Assembly: GCA_902805915.1 (NCBI GenBank)
Contig: CADCUO010000189.1
Span: 1 to 43,807 of the forward strand
Source of the DNA: an uncultured Propionibacteriaceae bacterium
GTDB lineage: Bacteria; Actinomycetota; Actinomycetes; Propionibacteriales; Propionibacteriaceae
Direction of reading: 5' to 3'
Length of the DNA stretch: 43,807 bases
The translations under genes were made by a program, and so were the position numbers. Below are positions 28,730 to 37,546 of the stretch, piece after piece. Each line of letters opens with the position of its first letter. The first letter of the stretch is position 1. The notes beneath the pieces are model-generated. The model saw only the letters and a program-made list of their open reading frames with translations. It did no database searches and was not told the DNA's origin.

Positions 28730-29248
28730 GTGGCGCAGTCAGTCGAGCTGCTGCTCGACCCAGCGGCGGACGCCGCCGTTCGCGATGAGTGGGACCTGCT
28801 TGCTGCCGCCGGGCTGCCGACTGAACGGCGGGCGCAACAGTCCGGGTCACACCGGCCCCACATCACCCTCTATGCCGCCTCGTCGATCCCCGGCTCGGCG
28901 GAAGGGGAGCTGCCGTCGCTGGTCGCCGACCTGGAGCTGCCGTTGCTGATCGGCGCGTGCGTGTTCTTCGGCTCCGGCCGTAGCAGCCGGTTCGTCCTGG
29001 TTCGCCAGGTACTTCCCACCGCCGCTCTGCTGGAGCTGCAGCGACAGGTCGCAGAGTGCTGCGGCGGGTCACCGGAGGGTCATTTCGGCCCCGGTCGCTG
29101 GAGTCCGCACGTCACCCTGGCGCGGCGCGTTGACCCCAGCCAGGCGGCTGCGGCGTTGGAGCTGCTCGGCGGCGCCAGTCCAGTGCCGACGGTCGTCACC
29201 CAGTGCCGCCGCTGGGACGGCACCGCGCGGGTGGACTGGCTGCTGTGA
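28730..29248 (+). CDS. 2'-5' RNA ligase / cyclic phosphodiesterase-like protein
   Basis: The 172-residue protein belongs to the 2H phosphoesterase superfamily, which includes LigT and cyclic phosphodiesterases. The two defining motifs are PHITLY (about residue 44) and PHVTLARR (about 125), each H-x-T, placed in the two halves of the symmetric fold. The RNA or nucleotide substrate is unknown. GTG 28730 follows ctaB by 12 bases, suggesting cotranscription. Confidence 0.8.
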   Translation: MAQSVELLLDPAADAAVRDEWDLLAAAGLPTERRAQQSGSHRPHITLYAASSIPGSAEGELPSLVADLELPLLIGACVFFGSGRSSRFVLVRQVLPTAALLELQRQVAECCGGSPEGHFGPGRWSPHVTLARRVDPSQAAAALELLGGASPVPTVVTQCRRWDGTARVDWLL

Positions 29249-29397
29249 GCTCGGCACCTCACCACCGCGGCGGATCAACGTGCGGCAAGCGTTAACTGCC
29301 GGTAACACCGCAGAAATGGACGGGTAATCGCCGCTGCCTAGGGTTCTACCCAAGGCGAGAGACATCGCGTTCGGGGTACGGCAAGTCAGGAGTGCTG

Positions 29398-30582
29398 ATG
29401 AAACTCGACATCGATGTCGCCGGTAGGACGGTTGTGGTGTGTGGCACGGTGGCGGGGGTGCGCCGGGTCGCGCGCCGCTACCGCAGTGCTGGTGCCGAGG
29501 TGGTCGTCGTGATTGACGGCGAGCTGCCGGCGGCGCAGGAACAGCTGGCCGGCGTCCGGTACGCCACCCGCCCCACCGACAACGGTCTGGCCGGCTGGAT
29601 CAACCTGCTCGGCCGGGCCTGGCTGGTCGTCGCGGTCGGACCCGCGGCTGCCGGCAACGAGCGGCTCACCGGCGTCTGCGGGCATCTGCGGCTCCTGCTG
29701 GTGGAGGAGCCCCCGGCTGAGCCGGGTGGTCGGATCGCCCTGGTCGGTGGGGGACCGGGGAACCCGGGCCTGCTCACCGTGGCGGCCTGCGACGCGCTTC
29801 GTGACGCCGATGTGGTGTTCTTCGACCGGCTGGCGCCCACCGACGATCTTGCCCTGCTGGCACCGGCCGCAGAGCTCGTCGACGTGGGGAAGCAGCCGTA
29901 CCACCATCCCGTCAACCAGAGCGAGATCCAGGAGCAGATGATCAACCGGGCCGTCGCCGGCGACTCGGTGGTGCGGCTCAAGGGTGGGGACCCGTTCGTC
30001 TTCGGCCGGGGCGGTGAGGAGCTGATCGCCTGCGTGCGTGCAGGTGTCCCGGTCCGTACGGTGCCTGGCGTCTCCAGCGCGATCTCGGTGCCCGGGGCCG
30101 CCGGGATTCCGGTGACCCACCGCGGAGTCAGCCGGGCGTTCACCGTGATCTCGGGCCACGACCCGCTGACCGACCAGGAGCTGAAGGCACTGGTGGCTCT
30201 GGAGGCGACAGTGGTGATCTTGATGGGGATGAACAACCTGCCTCAGATCACCGCCGGACTGCTCCGGGCGGGGCTGGCACCTGATACTCCAGCGGCGGTG
30301 GTGGCACGCGGATTCTCCGATCGGCAACAGGCCGCGGTCGCCACGGTGGCGACGCTCGCTGACCAGGTGCGGAGGCGGGGGATCGACTCACCGGCCGTGG
30401 TCGTGGTGGGTCAGGTGGCTGCGATCTCCCAATATGCTGCGGCCGAAGGCGCAGCGGCCGAGCGTGTTGCAGCCGGGCGTGCGGGAACCCGCGGCTGGCA
30501 CACGGAGAGCGGTCCCGCGGCCACTCTGCCGGCCTGCGTGGACGAGCTCGCCATCGGCGCGTCTCGGGTCATGGCGCCATGA
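29398..30582 (+). CDS. cobA: Uroporphyrinogen-III C-methyltransferase with a degenerate N-terminal domain
   Basis: The C-terminal 280 residues are a SAM-dependent uroporphyrinogen-III methyltransferase, which makes precorrin-2 for sirohaem or cobalamin. Motifs are LVGGGPGNPGLLTVAACDAL, VRLKGGDPFVFGRGGEE, VPGVSSAISVPGAAGIPVTHRG and TVISGHD. The first 105 residues resemble the beta-alpha-beta start of the CysG dehydrogenase domain (GRTVVVCGTVAGVRRVARRY). However, they lack the glycine-rich NAD loop and most of the domain, so precorrin-2 oxidation is unlikely. AGGAG six bases before ATG 29398 sets the start. It overlaps the next gene by ATGA. No sirohydrochlorin chelatase or sirohaem enzyme is in view. 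Confidence 0.9.
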   Translation: MKLDIDVAGRTVVVCGTVAGVRRVARRYRSAGAEVVVVIDGELPAAQEQLAGVRYATRPTDNGLAGWINLLGRAWLVVAVGPAAAGNERLTGVCGHLRLLLVEEPPAEPGGRIALVGGGPGNPGLLTVAACDALRDADVVFFDRLAPTDDLALLAPAAELVDVGKQPYHHPVNQSEIQEQMINRAVAGDSVVRLKGGDPFVFGRGGEELIACVRAGVPVRTVPGVSSAISVPGAAGIPVTHRGVSRAFTVISGHDPLTDQELKALVALEATVVILMGMNNLPQITAGLLRAGLAPDTPAAVVARGFSDRQQAAVATVATLADQVRRRGIDSPAVVVVGQVAAISQYAAAEGAAAERVAAGRAGTRGWHTESGPAATLPACVDELAIGASRVMAP

Positions 30583-31757
30583 CATCCGACCCCCAACCGT
30601 TAAGCAGCACCGCGCCCGGGTTGCGCGCCGACCAGCTCCGCGGGTTCCGGATCGGGGTGACGTCTGACCGGCGATCCGGGGACCTGATCGCAGCGCTGGA
30701 ACGCCGTGGTGCTCAGGTGCTGCACGCCCCAGCCCTCCGGATCGCGCCGAACGACCAGGATGGACCGCTGATCGCCGAGACGGAGGCCGTGATCCAGTCA
30801 CGTCCGGATGTGGTTCTGGTGACGACGGGGTACGGGATGCGGCGCTGGCTGGAGGTGGCCGACGCGGCAGGGTTGGGGGCGGAGCTGATCGCCGTGCTGG
30901 AGGGTGCGCGGATCTTGGCGCGCGGCCACAAGGCCCTCGGCGCGGTACGGGCCGCGGGTCTGGACGACGCAGCCATCAGCGACGAGGAGACCACCGCTTC
31001 GCTGGTGGACAAGGTGCTGCACGAGGGCTGGACCGGGATGAGCGTCGCCATCCAGCTGCATGGCTACACCGACGAGGTGCAGCTGGCGCGGATGCGGGCG
31101 GTCAGCCGGGCGGTGCTGCCTGTGACGCCGTACCGCTGGGTGAAGCCCGACGGCAACGAGCTGCTGCCGCGATTCATCGGTGACGTCTGTCGCCGCCAGC
31201 TGGACGCCATCACCTTCACCAGTGCACCGGCCGCCGACGCGACGCTGGCCACGGCCCGCAATCTCGGCCGGTACGAGGAGTTCGTGGCCGCGTTGCGGCA
31301 CGACGTGGTGTCCGCGGCGGTCGGTCCCGTCACCGCTGGTCCGCTGGTCGAAGCGGGGCTGAGCCCGGTGCTGCCGGACCGCCATCGGATGGGTGCACTG
31401 ATCCGGCTGGTGTGTGAGCACCTGGACCAGCACCGGGTGGAACGGTTCCGGACCGATGCAGCCGAGATCGAGCTCCGCGGCCGCTGCGTCACGGTCCGAA
31501 GCGCTCAGCAGCCGGACCCGACATCTGTACTACTGGGCCCTCATGCCCTCGCACTCCTCCGGCGGCTGGTTGCCGCCGAAGGGGGAGTGGTGTCCCGACG
31601 CGAGTTGATCGACGCGCTGCCTGAGGGGCCGGATGACCATGCGCTGGAGGTGGCGATCAGCCGGCTGCGGCGGTCCCTGACCGTACCGGACGTGATCGCC
31701 ACAGTGGTCAAGCGCGGCTATCGGCTGGCAGCCGTCCGGAACACCGCCCTCAGCTGA
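30579..31757 (+). CDS. HemD-like uroporphyrinogen-III synthase fused to a winged-helix domain
   Basis: The 392-residue protein has two parts. Residues 20-280 follow the two-domain HemD fold (FRIGVTSDRRSGDLIAALERRGAQVLHAPALRI at the start, DAITFTSAPAADATL and VSAAVGPVTAGPLVEAGL later). Residues 300-390 form an OmpR-type winged helix (LLGPHALALLRRLVAAEGGVVSRRELIDALPE and ALEVAISRLRRSL, ending VKRGYRLA). Mycobacteria have such fusions near nitrite reductase genes. It may sense or make a tetrapyrrole and regulate its use. Coupling by ATGA to the methyltransferase supports a shared tetrapyrrole role. Whether it keeps synthase activity is unknown. Confidence 0.9.
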   Translation: MTSDPQPLSSTAPGLRADQLRGFRIGVTSDRRSGDLIAALERRGAQVLHAPALRIAPNDQDGPLIAETEAVIQSRPDVVLVTTGYGMRRWLEVADAAGLGAELIAVLEGARILARGHKALGAVRAAGLDDAAISDEETTASLVDKVLHEGWTGMSVAIQLHGYTDEVQLARMRAVSRAVLPVTPYRWVKPDGNELLPRFIGDVCRRQLDAITFTSAPAADATLATARNLGRYEEFVAALRHDVVSAAVGPVTAGPLVEAGLSPVLPDRHRMGALIRLVCEHLDQHRVERFRTDAAEIELRGRCVTVRSAQQPDPTSVLLGPHALALLRRLVAAEGGVVSRRELIDALPEGPDDHALEVAISRLRRSLTVPDVIATVVKRGYRLAAVRNTALS

Positions 31758-31798
31758 CCGCAACCGCCGTCAGCTGGGGCGCGTCGGGTACGGCCCGC

Positions 31799-32665
31799 TC
31801 AGACGAAGAGCGGTTCCATCCCCCAGGCCGACTCAAGCTCGCGCATCGCATCCTCGCTCGGGCGCTCGGTGAATCGCTGTGCTGCGTCGATCACCTTGGG
31901 CAGCACGTGGATGTCTCCGACGGTGTTGAGGAAGATCCCTGGCCGGCCCAGCACCCAGTTGACCGCGGTGTCGATCGCGACCTGGTCGGTGAGCGGCTCG
32001 TACCAGGTGTTGGTGGTCTGCTCCCGGTCACCCCAGGGCGCGCGGGTGATCGACTTGATGGTTTGGATGGCGACATTCCGCTCCTCGCAGACCTGGGCAA
32101 GCGCCTCGAACTCCTCGATGTAGGCGGGGTTGCGCGACATCGGGTAGTTGTACGGCAGCAGCACCGAGTCAAAGTCGAACTGCTCGAGCGAGCGGAGGTG
32201 CTGCGTGGCCACCGTCAGGCCGTGGCCGGTGACGCCGATGTGGCGCACCATGCCCTCATCCCTGGCCTGGATCGCGGCTTCCAGCGCGCCGCCGGGAGCG
32301 AAGGCCGTCTGCCACTCCACCTCATCGACCAGGTTGTGCAGCTGCAGTAGGTCGACGTGGTCGGTACGCATCAGCTCCAGCGAGCGGCTGATCTGGGCGT
32401 ACGCCTCGTCGCGGGTGCGTTCACCGGTCTTCGTAGCCAGGAACACCTCATCGCGGTGGTGCTCCAACCACGGTCCGAGGCGAAGCTCGGCGTCGCCGTA
32501 GCTGGCGGCGGTGTCGATGTGGTTGATGCCGGACTGGCTGACCAGCTCCATCGTCTGGTCGGCTTCGTCCTGCGTCACCACAGACAATGCTGCGGCCCCG
32601 AAGATGACGCGAGTGCTCTGGTGTCCGGTCCTGCCGAACGGTTGCAGTGGAATCATGGGGCTCAT
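31799..32665 (-). CDS. Aldo/keto reductase coupled to the lar operon
   Basis: This is a 288-residue TIM-barrel NADPH-dependent oxidoreductase. The catalytic tetrad is visible: Asp in [10 protein letters not shown], its Tyr, Lys in [10 protein letters not shown] and His in [11 protein letters not shown] 32665 overlaps the larC stop by ATGA, so it is translated as the fourth gene of larE-larB-larC-AKR. That coupling suggests it acts with the nickel-pincer system, for example on the substrate or product of an NPN-dependent enzyme. The substrate is not evident. Downstream lies the 3' end of the HemD-like gene, convergent. Confidence 0.88.
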   Translation of the reverse strand: MSPMIPLQPFGRTGHQSTRVIFGAAALSVVTQDEADQTMELVSQSGINHIDTAASYGDAELRLGPWLEHHRDEVFLATKTGERTRDEAYAQISRSLELMRTDHVDLLQLHNLVDEVEWQTAFAPGGALEAAIQARDEGMVRHIGVTGHGLTVATQHLRSLEQFDFDSVLLPYNYPMSRNPAYIEEFEALAQVCEERNVAIQTIKSITRAPWGDREQTTNTWYEPLTDQVAIDTAVNWVLGRPGIFLNTVGDIHVLPKVIDAAQRFTERPSEDAMRELESAWGMEPLFV

Positions 32666-33954
32666 TGTGCCCTCCCCGTCGTCGGACGACCAGCGCCACC
32701 CCCGTATGCGCTCTCGGAGCGAGCCGAAGACGGCAGGGCAGCCCCCGGTACGAGCCCGGCAGCCGTCGCCGCCGCCACGGTGTCGCTCAGCACCAGATGC
32801 TCTGGTCGGCCCGCTCCCGCCGCCACTGCAGTGACTGCGTCAAACTCGGGGCTGACCTGCACGATGACCCCGTCCCGGTGCGCGACCTTCACCGACACCA
32901 TGCTCCCGGCCACAGCTACCTCGACCCAGGCACGGGGAAGGGCATGCTTGGCCACGCGGTGTTCGCGGACTCCGATGGTGGTGGTGTGAGCGAAGACGGC
33001 GTCTCTCAATGCGTCGGTGCGGCTGGGGTGGCAGAGCACGCTGAGCGTGTGCGCGGGACGGCCCTTCTTCATCAGGATCGGCACCAGCCAGGCGTCGGAG
33101 GCACCCGCCTGCAGCAGCTGGGCAAGCACACCGGGCCACAGCCGCGGGTCGAGGTCGTCGATGTTGGCTTCCAGCAGCGCCGCAGGGTCGCCGCCGTCAG
33201 GGTGTGAGGCTGGCGCCAGCGTCCCCAGCAGTACCCGGGTGACATTGGCCCGACCGGGGAAGTCCTTGCTCCCGGCTCCCAGACCGCTGCGCTGCAGCGA
33301 CAGCGGCGGCAGGTCGGTGCACTCGGCACACAGGGCGGCGACCAGCGCCATCCCCGTCGGGGTGGTCAGCTCCCCGCGACCGCCGGCAGTGATCCGCCAG
33401 CCCGCGGAGAGCTCGGTCACCGCCGGCACCGGCACCGGGATCTGGCCGTGCGCGGCGGTGATGTGCCCGGAGCCGACAGCGACCTCAGAGGCGCTCAGGC
33501 TGGTCACGCCCAGGTCGTGCAGTGCGGCGCAGACTCCCACCACGTCGGCGATGGAGTCGAGTGCACCCACCTCGTGGAAGTGGATGTCCTCGGCGGGGAC
33601 GCCGTGGACGCGCCCCTCGGCGTCGGCCAGCCGGGCGAACACGGCTAGGGCGTCGTCGCGGACGCGGCCGGGCAGGTCGGCGTCGGTGATCAGAGTGCGG
33701 ATGCTCTGCCAGGTCCGGTGCGGCGGGTCGTCCACCAGCACCTCGACGTCGACCTTGGCGGCGCGGATGCCGGCTCGGGTGACCGGGGCCGACACCACGG
33801 TGACGGACCCGGGGATGACCGCGTCCACTGCTTGTTGCACGGCCACAAGGCTGGCGCCGGCGTCGACCAAGGCACCCAGGAGCATGTCACCGGCCACCCC
33901 GGCGGAGGCGTCGATCCACGCGTGCACACCGGTATCAGGGGAATCGAGGCTCAT
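32662..33954 (-). CDS. larC: Nickel-pincer cofactor biosynthesis protein LarC
   Basis: LarC inserts nickel into the pyridinium dithio-carboxylic mononucleotide to complete the NPN cofactor of lactate racemase-type enzymes. The 430-residue protein is read in one frame, unlike species that join larC1 and larC2 by programmed frameshift. Features are [75 protein letters not shown] and [21 protein letters not shown] 33954 overlaps the larB stop (ATGA); an upstream in-frame start inside larB is not needed. The stop overlaps the reductase start. Confidence 0.95.
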   Translation of the reverse strand: MSLDSPDTGVHAWIDASAGVAGDMLLGALVDAGASLVAVQQAVDAVIPGSVTVVSAPVTRAGIRAAKVDVEVLVDDPPHRTWQSIRTLITDADLPGRVRDDALAVFARLADAEGRVHGVPAEDIHFHEVGALDSIADVVGVCAALHDLGVTSLSASEVAVGSGHITAAHGQIPVPVPAVTELSAGWRITAGGRGELTTPTGMALVAALCAECTDLPPLSLQRSGLGAGSKDFPGRANVTRVLLGTLAPASHPDGGDPAALLEANIDDLDPRLWPGVLAQLLQAGASDAWLVPILMKKGRPAHTLSVLCHPSRTDALRDAVFAHTTTIGVREHRVAKHALPRAWVEVAVAGSMVSVKVAHRDGVIVQVSPEFDAVTAVAAGAGRPEHLVLSDTVAAATAAGLVPGAALPSSARSESAYGGGAGRPTTGRAQ

Positions 33955-34640
33955 GGGCGGGCATCCTCCGGCGCGGCGATCTGCGCGGCCAGGTGTCCGG
34001 CGCCGTACCCGTTGTCGATGTTGACCACGCCAACCCCCGGCGCGCACGCGTTCAGCATGGCCAGCAGCGGCGCCAAACCCTGGAAGGCGGCGCCGTACCC
34101 GACCGAGGTCGGCAGCGCCACCACCGGCGCTCGGACCAGGCCGGCGACCACGCTCGGCAGGGCGCCGTCCATCCCGGCGGCCACGACCAGCACCCGGGCA
34201 CGGCGCAGCAGCTCCAACCGGGCCAGCACCCGGTGCAGACCCGCGACCCCGACGTCAACCACCAGCTGCGTTGGCCGACCGAGGTAATGGGCCGTGAGCA
34301 GGGCTTCCCGCGCCACCGGCAGGTCCGAGGTGCCGGCCGAGACCACCACGACCAGCCCCCCGGTCGGCGTCGGGTCGGCGGGCGGCCATGCCAGCAGGCG
34401 GGCGGGGACGTCGTACGCGGCATCGGGCAGCTCTGCGGTGATGGCGGCGGCGTGGGAGGGGTCGGCCCGCGTGAACAGCGTGACCACGTCGGCGTGCTCG
34501 CGGACAGCCGCAGCGATGACCCGTACCTGCTCGGGACTCTTCCCCTCACAGAACACCGCCTCCGGGTAGCCACGGCGGTCAGATCGTTGGAAGTCCAAGG
34601 TGGCGATGTCGTCCAGGCGGGCGCCGGGTGCTTCACCCAC
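33951..34640 (-). CDS. larB: Nickel-pincer cofactor biosynthesis protein LarB
   Basis: LarB carboxylates and hydrolyses nicotinic acid adenine dinucleotide, the first step of NPN synthesis. The 229-residue protein has an N-terminal extension and a PurE-like domain. It shows YPEAVFCEGKSPEQV, VVVVSAGTSDLPVAREA, DVGVAGLHRVLARL, VVAAGMDGALPSVVAGLV, ALPTSVGYGAAFQGLAPLLA and VVNIDNGYGAGHLAA, all family segments. GTG 34640 overlaps the end of larE by eight bases, and the stop overlaps larC, so translation is coupled at both ends. Confidence 0.95.
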   Translation of the reverse strand: MGEAPGARLDDIATLDFQRSDRRGYPEAVFCEGKSPEQVRVIAAAVREHADVVTLFTRADPSHAAAITAELPDAAYDVPARLLAWPPADPTPTGGLVVVVSAGTSDLPVAREALLTAHYLGRPTQLVVDVGVAGLHRVLARLELLRRARVLVVAAGMDGALPSVVAGLVRAPVVALPTSVGYGAAFQGLAPLLAMLNACAPGVGVVNIDNGYGAGHLAAQIAAPEDARP

Positions 34641-35502
34641 GCGCGCTCTCCAGCACGGTCAGGGTGAAGGCGCCGGACTGCAGGCCGGCCAGGTCGACGA
34701 CTGCGAAGCGGAACCCGGCCTGGGTCACCGCACGACGGACCGCGGCCCGCATCGGGTCGGAGACGGCACGGACCAGGTCCTCGGCCGGCAGCTCGACCCG
34801 GGCGATGTCACCGTGGTGGCGTACCCGCAGGTCGGTGAACCCGAGCGAGCGCAGCGACGACTCCGCCTCGTCGATCTGGCGCAGCTTCTCCGGGCTGACC
34901 GTCTCGTGGTGCGGGATCCGGGACGCCAGGCAGGGTGCCGCCGGCTTGTCTGCGCAGGGCAGGTGCCAGGTGCGGGCGAGCAGCCGTACCGCTTGCTTGT
35001 CCAGCCCGAGGTCGGTGAGCGGACGAAGCACCTTGTGGTTGGTGGCCGCCTGCGCGCCGGGCCGGTCCGGTCGACGCGCATCATCGGCGTTCTCGCCGTA
35101 CGCCACCGCATCCAGCCGGTGGGCCGACACCACGTCGTCGCTGATGCGGGTGAAGAGCTCGTCCTTGCAGTGGAAGCACCGGTCGGGGCCATTGGCTTGG
35201 TAGGCCGGGTTGTCCCCCTCGTAGGTGGTGACCTCGACCACTGGTGCGCCGATGAACCTCGCCACCTCATGGGCGGCCGACCGCTCGTCCCGAGCCAAGC
35301 TCGCAGACACTCCCAGGATGGCGACCACCCGGTCGGCACCCAGGACGCGTACGGCTGCCGCCAGCAGTACGGAGGAGTCGACGCCGCCAGAGAAGGCCAC
35401 GCCGAGCCGGTCCACGCCGGTCAGCAGTGGTCCTAGCTGGTGGAGCACCTGCTGCGCGAAGGCAGTACTACTGTCGTCGTCTGCGGTGGTCATCAATCTC
35501 AT
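34633..35502 (-). CDS. larE: Nickel-pincer cofactor biosynthesis sulfur transferase LarE
   Basis: LarE is an ATP-dependent sulfur-transferase that converts the dicarboxylate intermediate to the dithio form. The 289-residue protein has the PP-loop LGVAFSGGVDSSVLLAAA (about 34-50), RCFHCKDELF, AYGENADD and the loop APCLASRIPHHETVSPEKL. The single Cys in this loop corresponds to the sacrificial sulfur-donor Cys of the one-Cys LarE type. Start ATG 35502 is used; ATG 35493 is equally possible. It is the first gene of the lar operon. The upstream 200 bases show no recognisable riboswitch. Confidence 0.95.
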   Translation of the reverse strand: MRLMTTADDDSSTAFAQQVLHQLGPLLTGVDRLGVAFSGGVDSSVLLAAAVRVLGADRVVAILGVSASLARDERSAAHEVARFIGAPVVEVTTYEGDNPAYQANGPDRCFHCKDELFTRISDDVVSAHRLDAVAYGENADDARRPDRPGAQAATNHKVLRPLTDLGLDKQAVRLLARTWHLPCADKPAAPCLASRIPHHETVSPEKLRQIDEAESSLRSLGFTDLRVRHHGDIARVELPAEDLVRAVSDPMRAAVRRAVTQAGFRFAVVDLAGLQSGAFTLTVLESARG

Positions 35503-35621
35503 CTCGACTCAGGATTGCTCGGCTCAGGGTGGACTGTGCGGTCCGGCTGCTAAGTCTGCACCGCGGCGCCTCAATCCCGTAATGCGGCCTCGGGAAGGCG
35601 AGTGGCAGCAGGGTTGAGTGC

Positions 35622-35642
35622 GGTCCTGCCTTGTAGCGGACC
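35622..35642. terminator. Hairpin after the 35705 gene
   Basis: GGTCC and GGACC flank an 11-base loop between the 3' end of the minus-strand membrane protein (35705) and larE. It is a weak terminator candidate. The rest of 35503-35704 shows no supported gene. Confidence 0.3.
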
Positions 35643-35704
35643 TGACAGGGCCGAGCGGTTGAGCAGCCAGCCGCCGGTTATGGTCTGATACTAGCGAGTG
35701 CGGA

Positions 35705-36151
35705 TCAGTGCCTACGGTCCAGCAGCAGCCGCACGGCGGCGAGCACGACGAACGCGATCTCGACGGCCAGGGTGACGAGCTGGGGGGTGTCGTAGGTCAT
35801 CTCTCGGATAGCGGGCATCGGCCCGATCGCAGGAAGACCGTCGCTGGTGTGTGCCTTGACCAGTGCCGCCGCAGTGCCGCCCATCAGGACTGCCCCGATC
35901 AGCCAGGCGAGGCGGGAGTCCCGGATCAGCAGCCAGATAGCGACCGCCCCGGTGCCCACGGCTTGGACGACGAACTGCGTGCCCAACGTGATGCCAGGCT
36001 GACCGGCGCCGTAGGACGGTGCCAGGACGGCGTGCACGATCGCTGAGACAAGCAGTGCCGCAACCCCGGCGAGCCGGAGGACGGTGCGCACAGTGGCATG
36101 CGACGAGCCGTCGTCGTGGACCCGTCCAGCAGAGCTGACCTCGGTGGGCAT
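35705..36151 (-). CDS. Four-helix membrane protein, unassigned
   Basis: The protein has 148 residues with four predicted membrane helices (about 25-45, LRLAGVAALLVSAIVHAVLA; 60-76; 80-97, LAWLIGAVLMGGTAAAL; 124-143, LVTLAVEIAFVVLAAVRLLL) and a polar N-terminus. I recognise no family. GGGAGG six bases before ATG 36151 is a good ribosome binding site, so it is a real gene. It lies between the MFS gene and the lar operon on the same strand, with 140 bases upstream and 200 downstream, so it may be transcribed alone. Confidence 0.65.
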   Translation of the reverse strand: MPTEVSSAGRVHDDGSSHATVRTVLRLAGVAALLVSAIVHAVLAPSYGAGQPGITLGTQFVVQAVGTGAVAIWLLIRDSRLAWLIGAVLMGGTAAALVKAHTSDGLPAIGPMPAIREMTYDTPQLVTLAVEIAFVVLAAVRLLLDRRH

Positions 36152-36291
36152 GGCATCCTCCCTTGTTCGCTCTTCAGGTGGCTGACCCCTGACCTCTCAC
36201 GGGTGGCCGTTTGACAGTGTCAACGACCGCCGTCGCCAGCGAGTTCACCGCCACCGTGGCTGATTGTGGCAGGAACCGGGTTCACCAGGGC

Positions 36292-37518
36292 TCAGTCCGC
36301 CGCGACGCGGTCCGTGGCCGGTTCCAGCTGACGGCAGCTGCCGGCGACCAGCAGCGCGAGGGCGAGCAGACCGGCGGTGACGGTGAGGGCGTTCAGCACT
36401 CCGACACGGTCGCCGAGCAGACCGATGAACGGTGGACCGGCCAAGAAGGCGGTGTAGCCAATAGAGGCGACCACGCTGACCCGGGCGGCTGCTCGCTCCG
36501 GGTCGTCGGCGGCGGCGCTCATCCCGACCGGGAAGCCCAGCGCTGTGCCAAGGCCCCACAGCACCGATCCGATGACTGCCACCGGGAGAGCCTGGCCGAA
36601 TACAAACAGCAGCAGCCCCGCCAGCCCGACCAGAGCGGAGGTGCGGAGGGTGGCCACCCGGCCGAACCTGTCGATCAGTCCGGGTCCGTACCAGCGGCCG
36701 AGCGTCATCGCGGCCAGGAAGAGGGCGAAGGTGAGCGGTCCGAGCGCCGGCGCGGCCTCGTACCCGTCAATGACCGCGACTCCGATCCAGTCGTTCCCGG
36801 TGCCCTCAGTGAAGGCCATGCACAGTAGGAACAGGCCGATCATCAAAGTGCGCGGCTCGGTCCAGGCCTGAAGCGGGTGGCGCGGTTTCCCGTCGGTCCT
36901 GGCTGGGGCCGGCTCGACCGGCAGAAAGCCGCGTACGGCCAGCGGGACCACAACGCCGACCACGAGTCCGGCGCCGAGCAGATGCGCCCCCAGCGGAACC
37001 CCGAGCAGCACCATCCCCGAGCCGGCCAGCGCCCCGGCGACCGTCCCGACGCTGAATCCGGCATGGTACTTCGGCATCACCGCCCTGCCGAGCCGCTGCT
37101 CAACGGCCGCGCCCTGGACGTTCATGGCGACGTCCCAGGTGCCGTTGCCGAAGCCGATCAGAAACAGCCCCGCCACTACCGGCGGGATGCCGTACGGGTA
37201 GCCGACGGCAACCGTGCCCAGGCCCACCGCCAAGATGATGGCCATGATGGCGATGGTGCGCGCAGCCCCGAGCCGGGTCACCACCATTCCGGCCAGCGGA
37301 AGGGCGACCAGCGACCCGAGAGCAACCGCCAGCAGCACCAGACCCAGCACGGCGGGCGTGGCCTGGAGCTGGTCGCGGAGGTCGGGGATCCGGGACGCCC
37401 AGCTGGCGAAACCGAAGCCGCTGCCGATGAAGGCCACGTAGACGGCACGGTGGGCCACAGCGACGGTACGGGCCAGCCCTGGCGGAGCGACACTCGTGCC
37501 GGGCCTTGCCTCGCTCAC
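36292..37518 (-). CDS. Major facilitator superfamily transporter
   Basis: From GTG 37518 the protein has 408 residues and about 12 membrane helices, with MFS loop signatures such as PLAGMVVTRLGAARTI between helices 2 and 3 and PGLIDRFGRVATLRTS in the second half. It resembles the sugar/drug-proton family with the FGNGTWDVAMNVQGAAVEQ segment (YbjJ-like). The substrate is unknown. The start is uncertain: an in-frame ATG at 37596 would overlap the upstream SDR gene by 50 bases and add a polar extension. It follows the SDR gene closely on the same strand. Confidence 0.88.
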   Translation of the reverse strand: MSEARPGTSVAPPGLARTVAVAHRAVYVAFIGSGFGFASWASRIPDLRDQLQATPAVLGLVLLAVALGSLVALPLAGMVVTRLGAARTIAIMAIILAVGLGTVAVGYPYGIPPVVAGLFLIGFGNGTWDVAMNVQGAAVEQRLGRAVMPKYHAGFSVGTVAGALAGSGMVLLGVPLGAHLLGAGLVVGVVVPLAVRGFLPVEPAPARTDGKPRHPLQAWTEPRTLMIGLFLLCMAFTEGTGNDWIGVAVIDGYEAAPALGPLTFALFLAAMTLGRWYGPGLIDRFGRVATLRTSALVGLAGLLLFVFGQALPVAVIGSVLWGLGTALGFPVGMSAAADDPERAAARVSVVASIGYTAFLAGPPFIGLLGDRVGVLNALTVTAGLLALALLVAGSCRQLEPATDRVAAD

Positions 37519-37546
37519 CTGGTCGCCGAACTGGTGACGACCGGGG

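Noticed and set aside
35503-35704. Cobalamin or NiCo riboswitch upstream of larE
   Set aside because: I looked for the B12-box pattern and paired Ni/Co core loops on the minus strand. Neither is present, only a weak GGTCC/GGACC hairpin.
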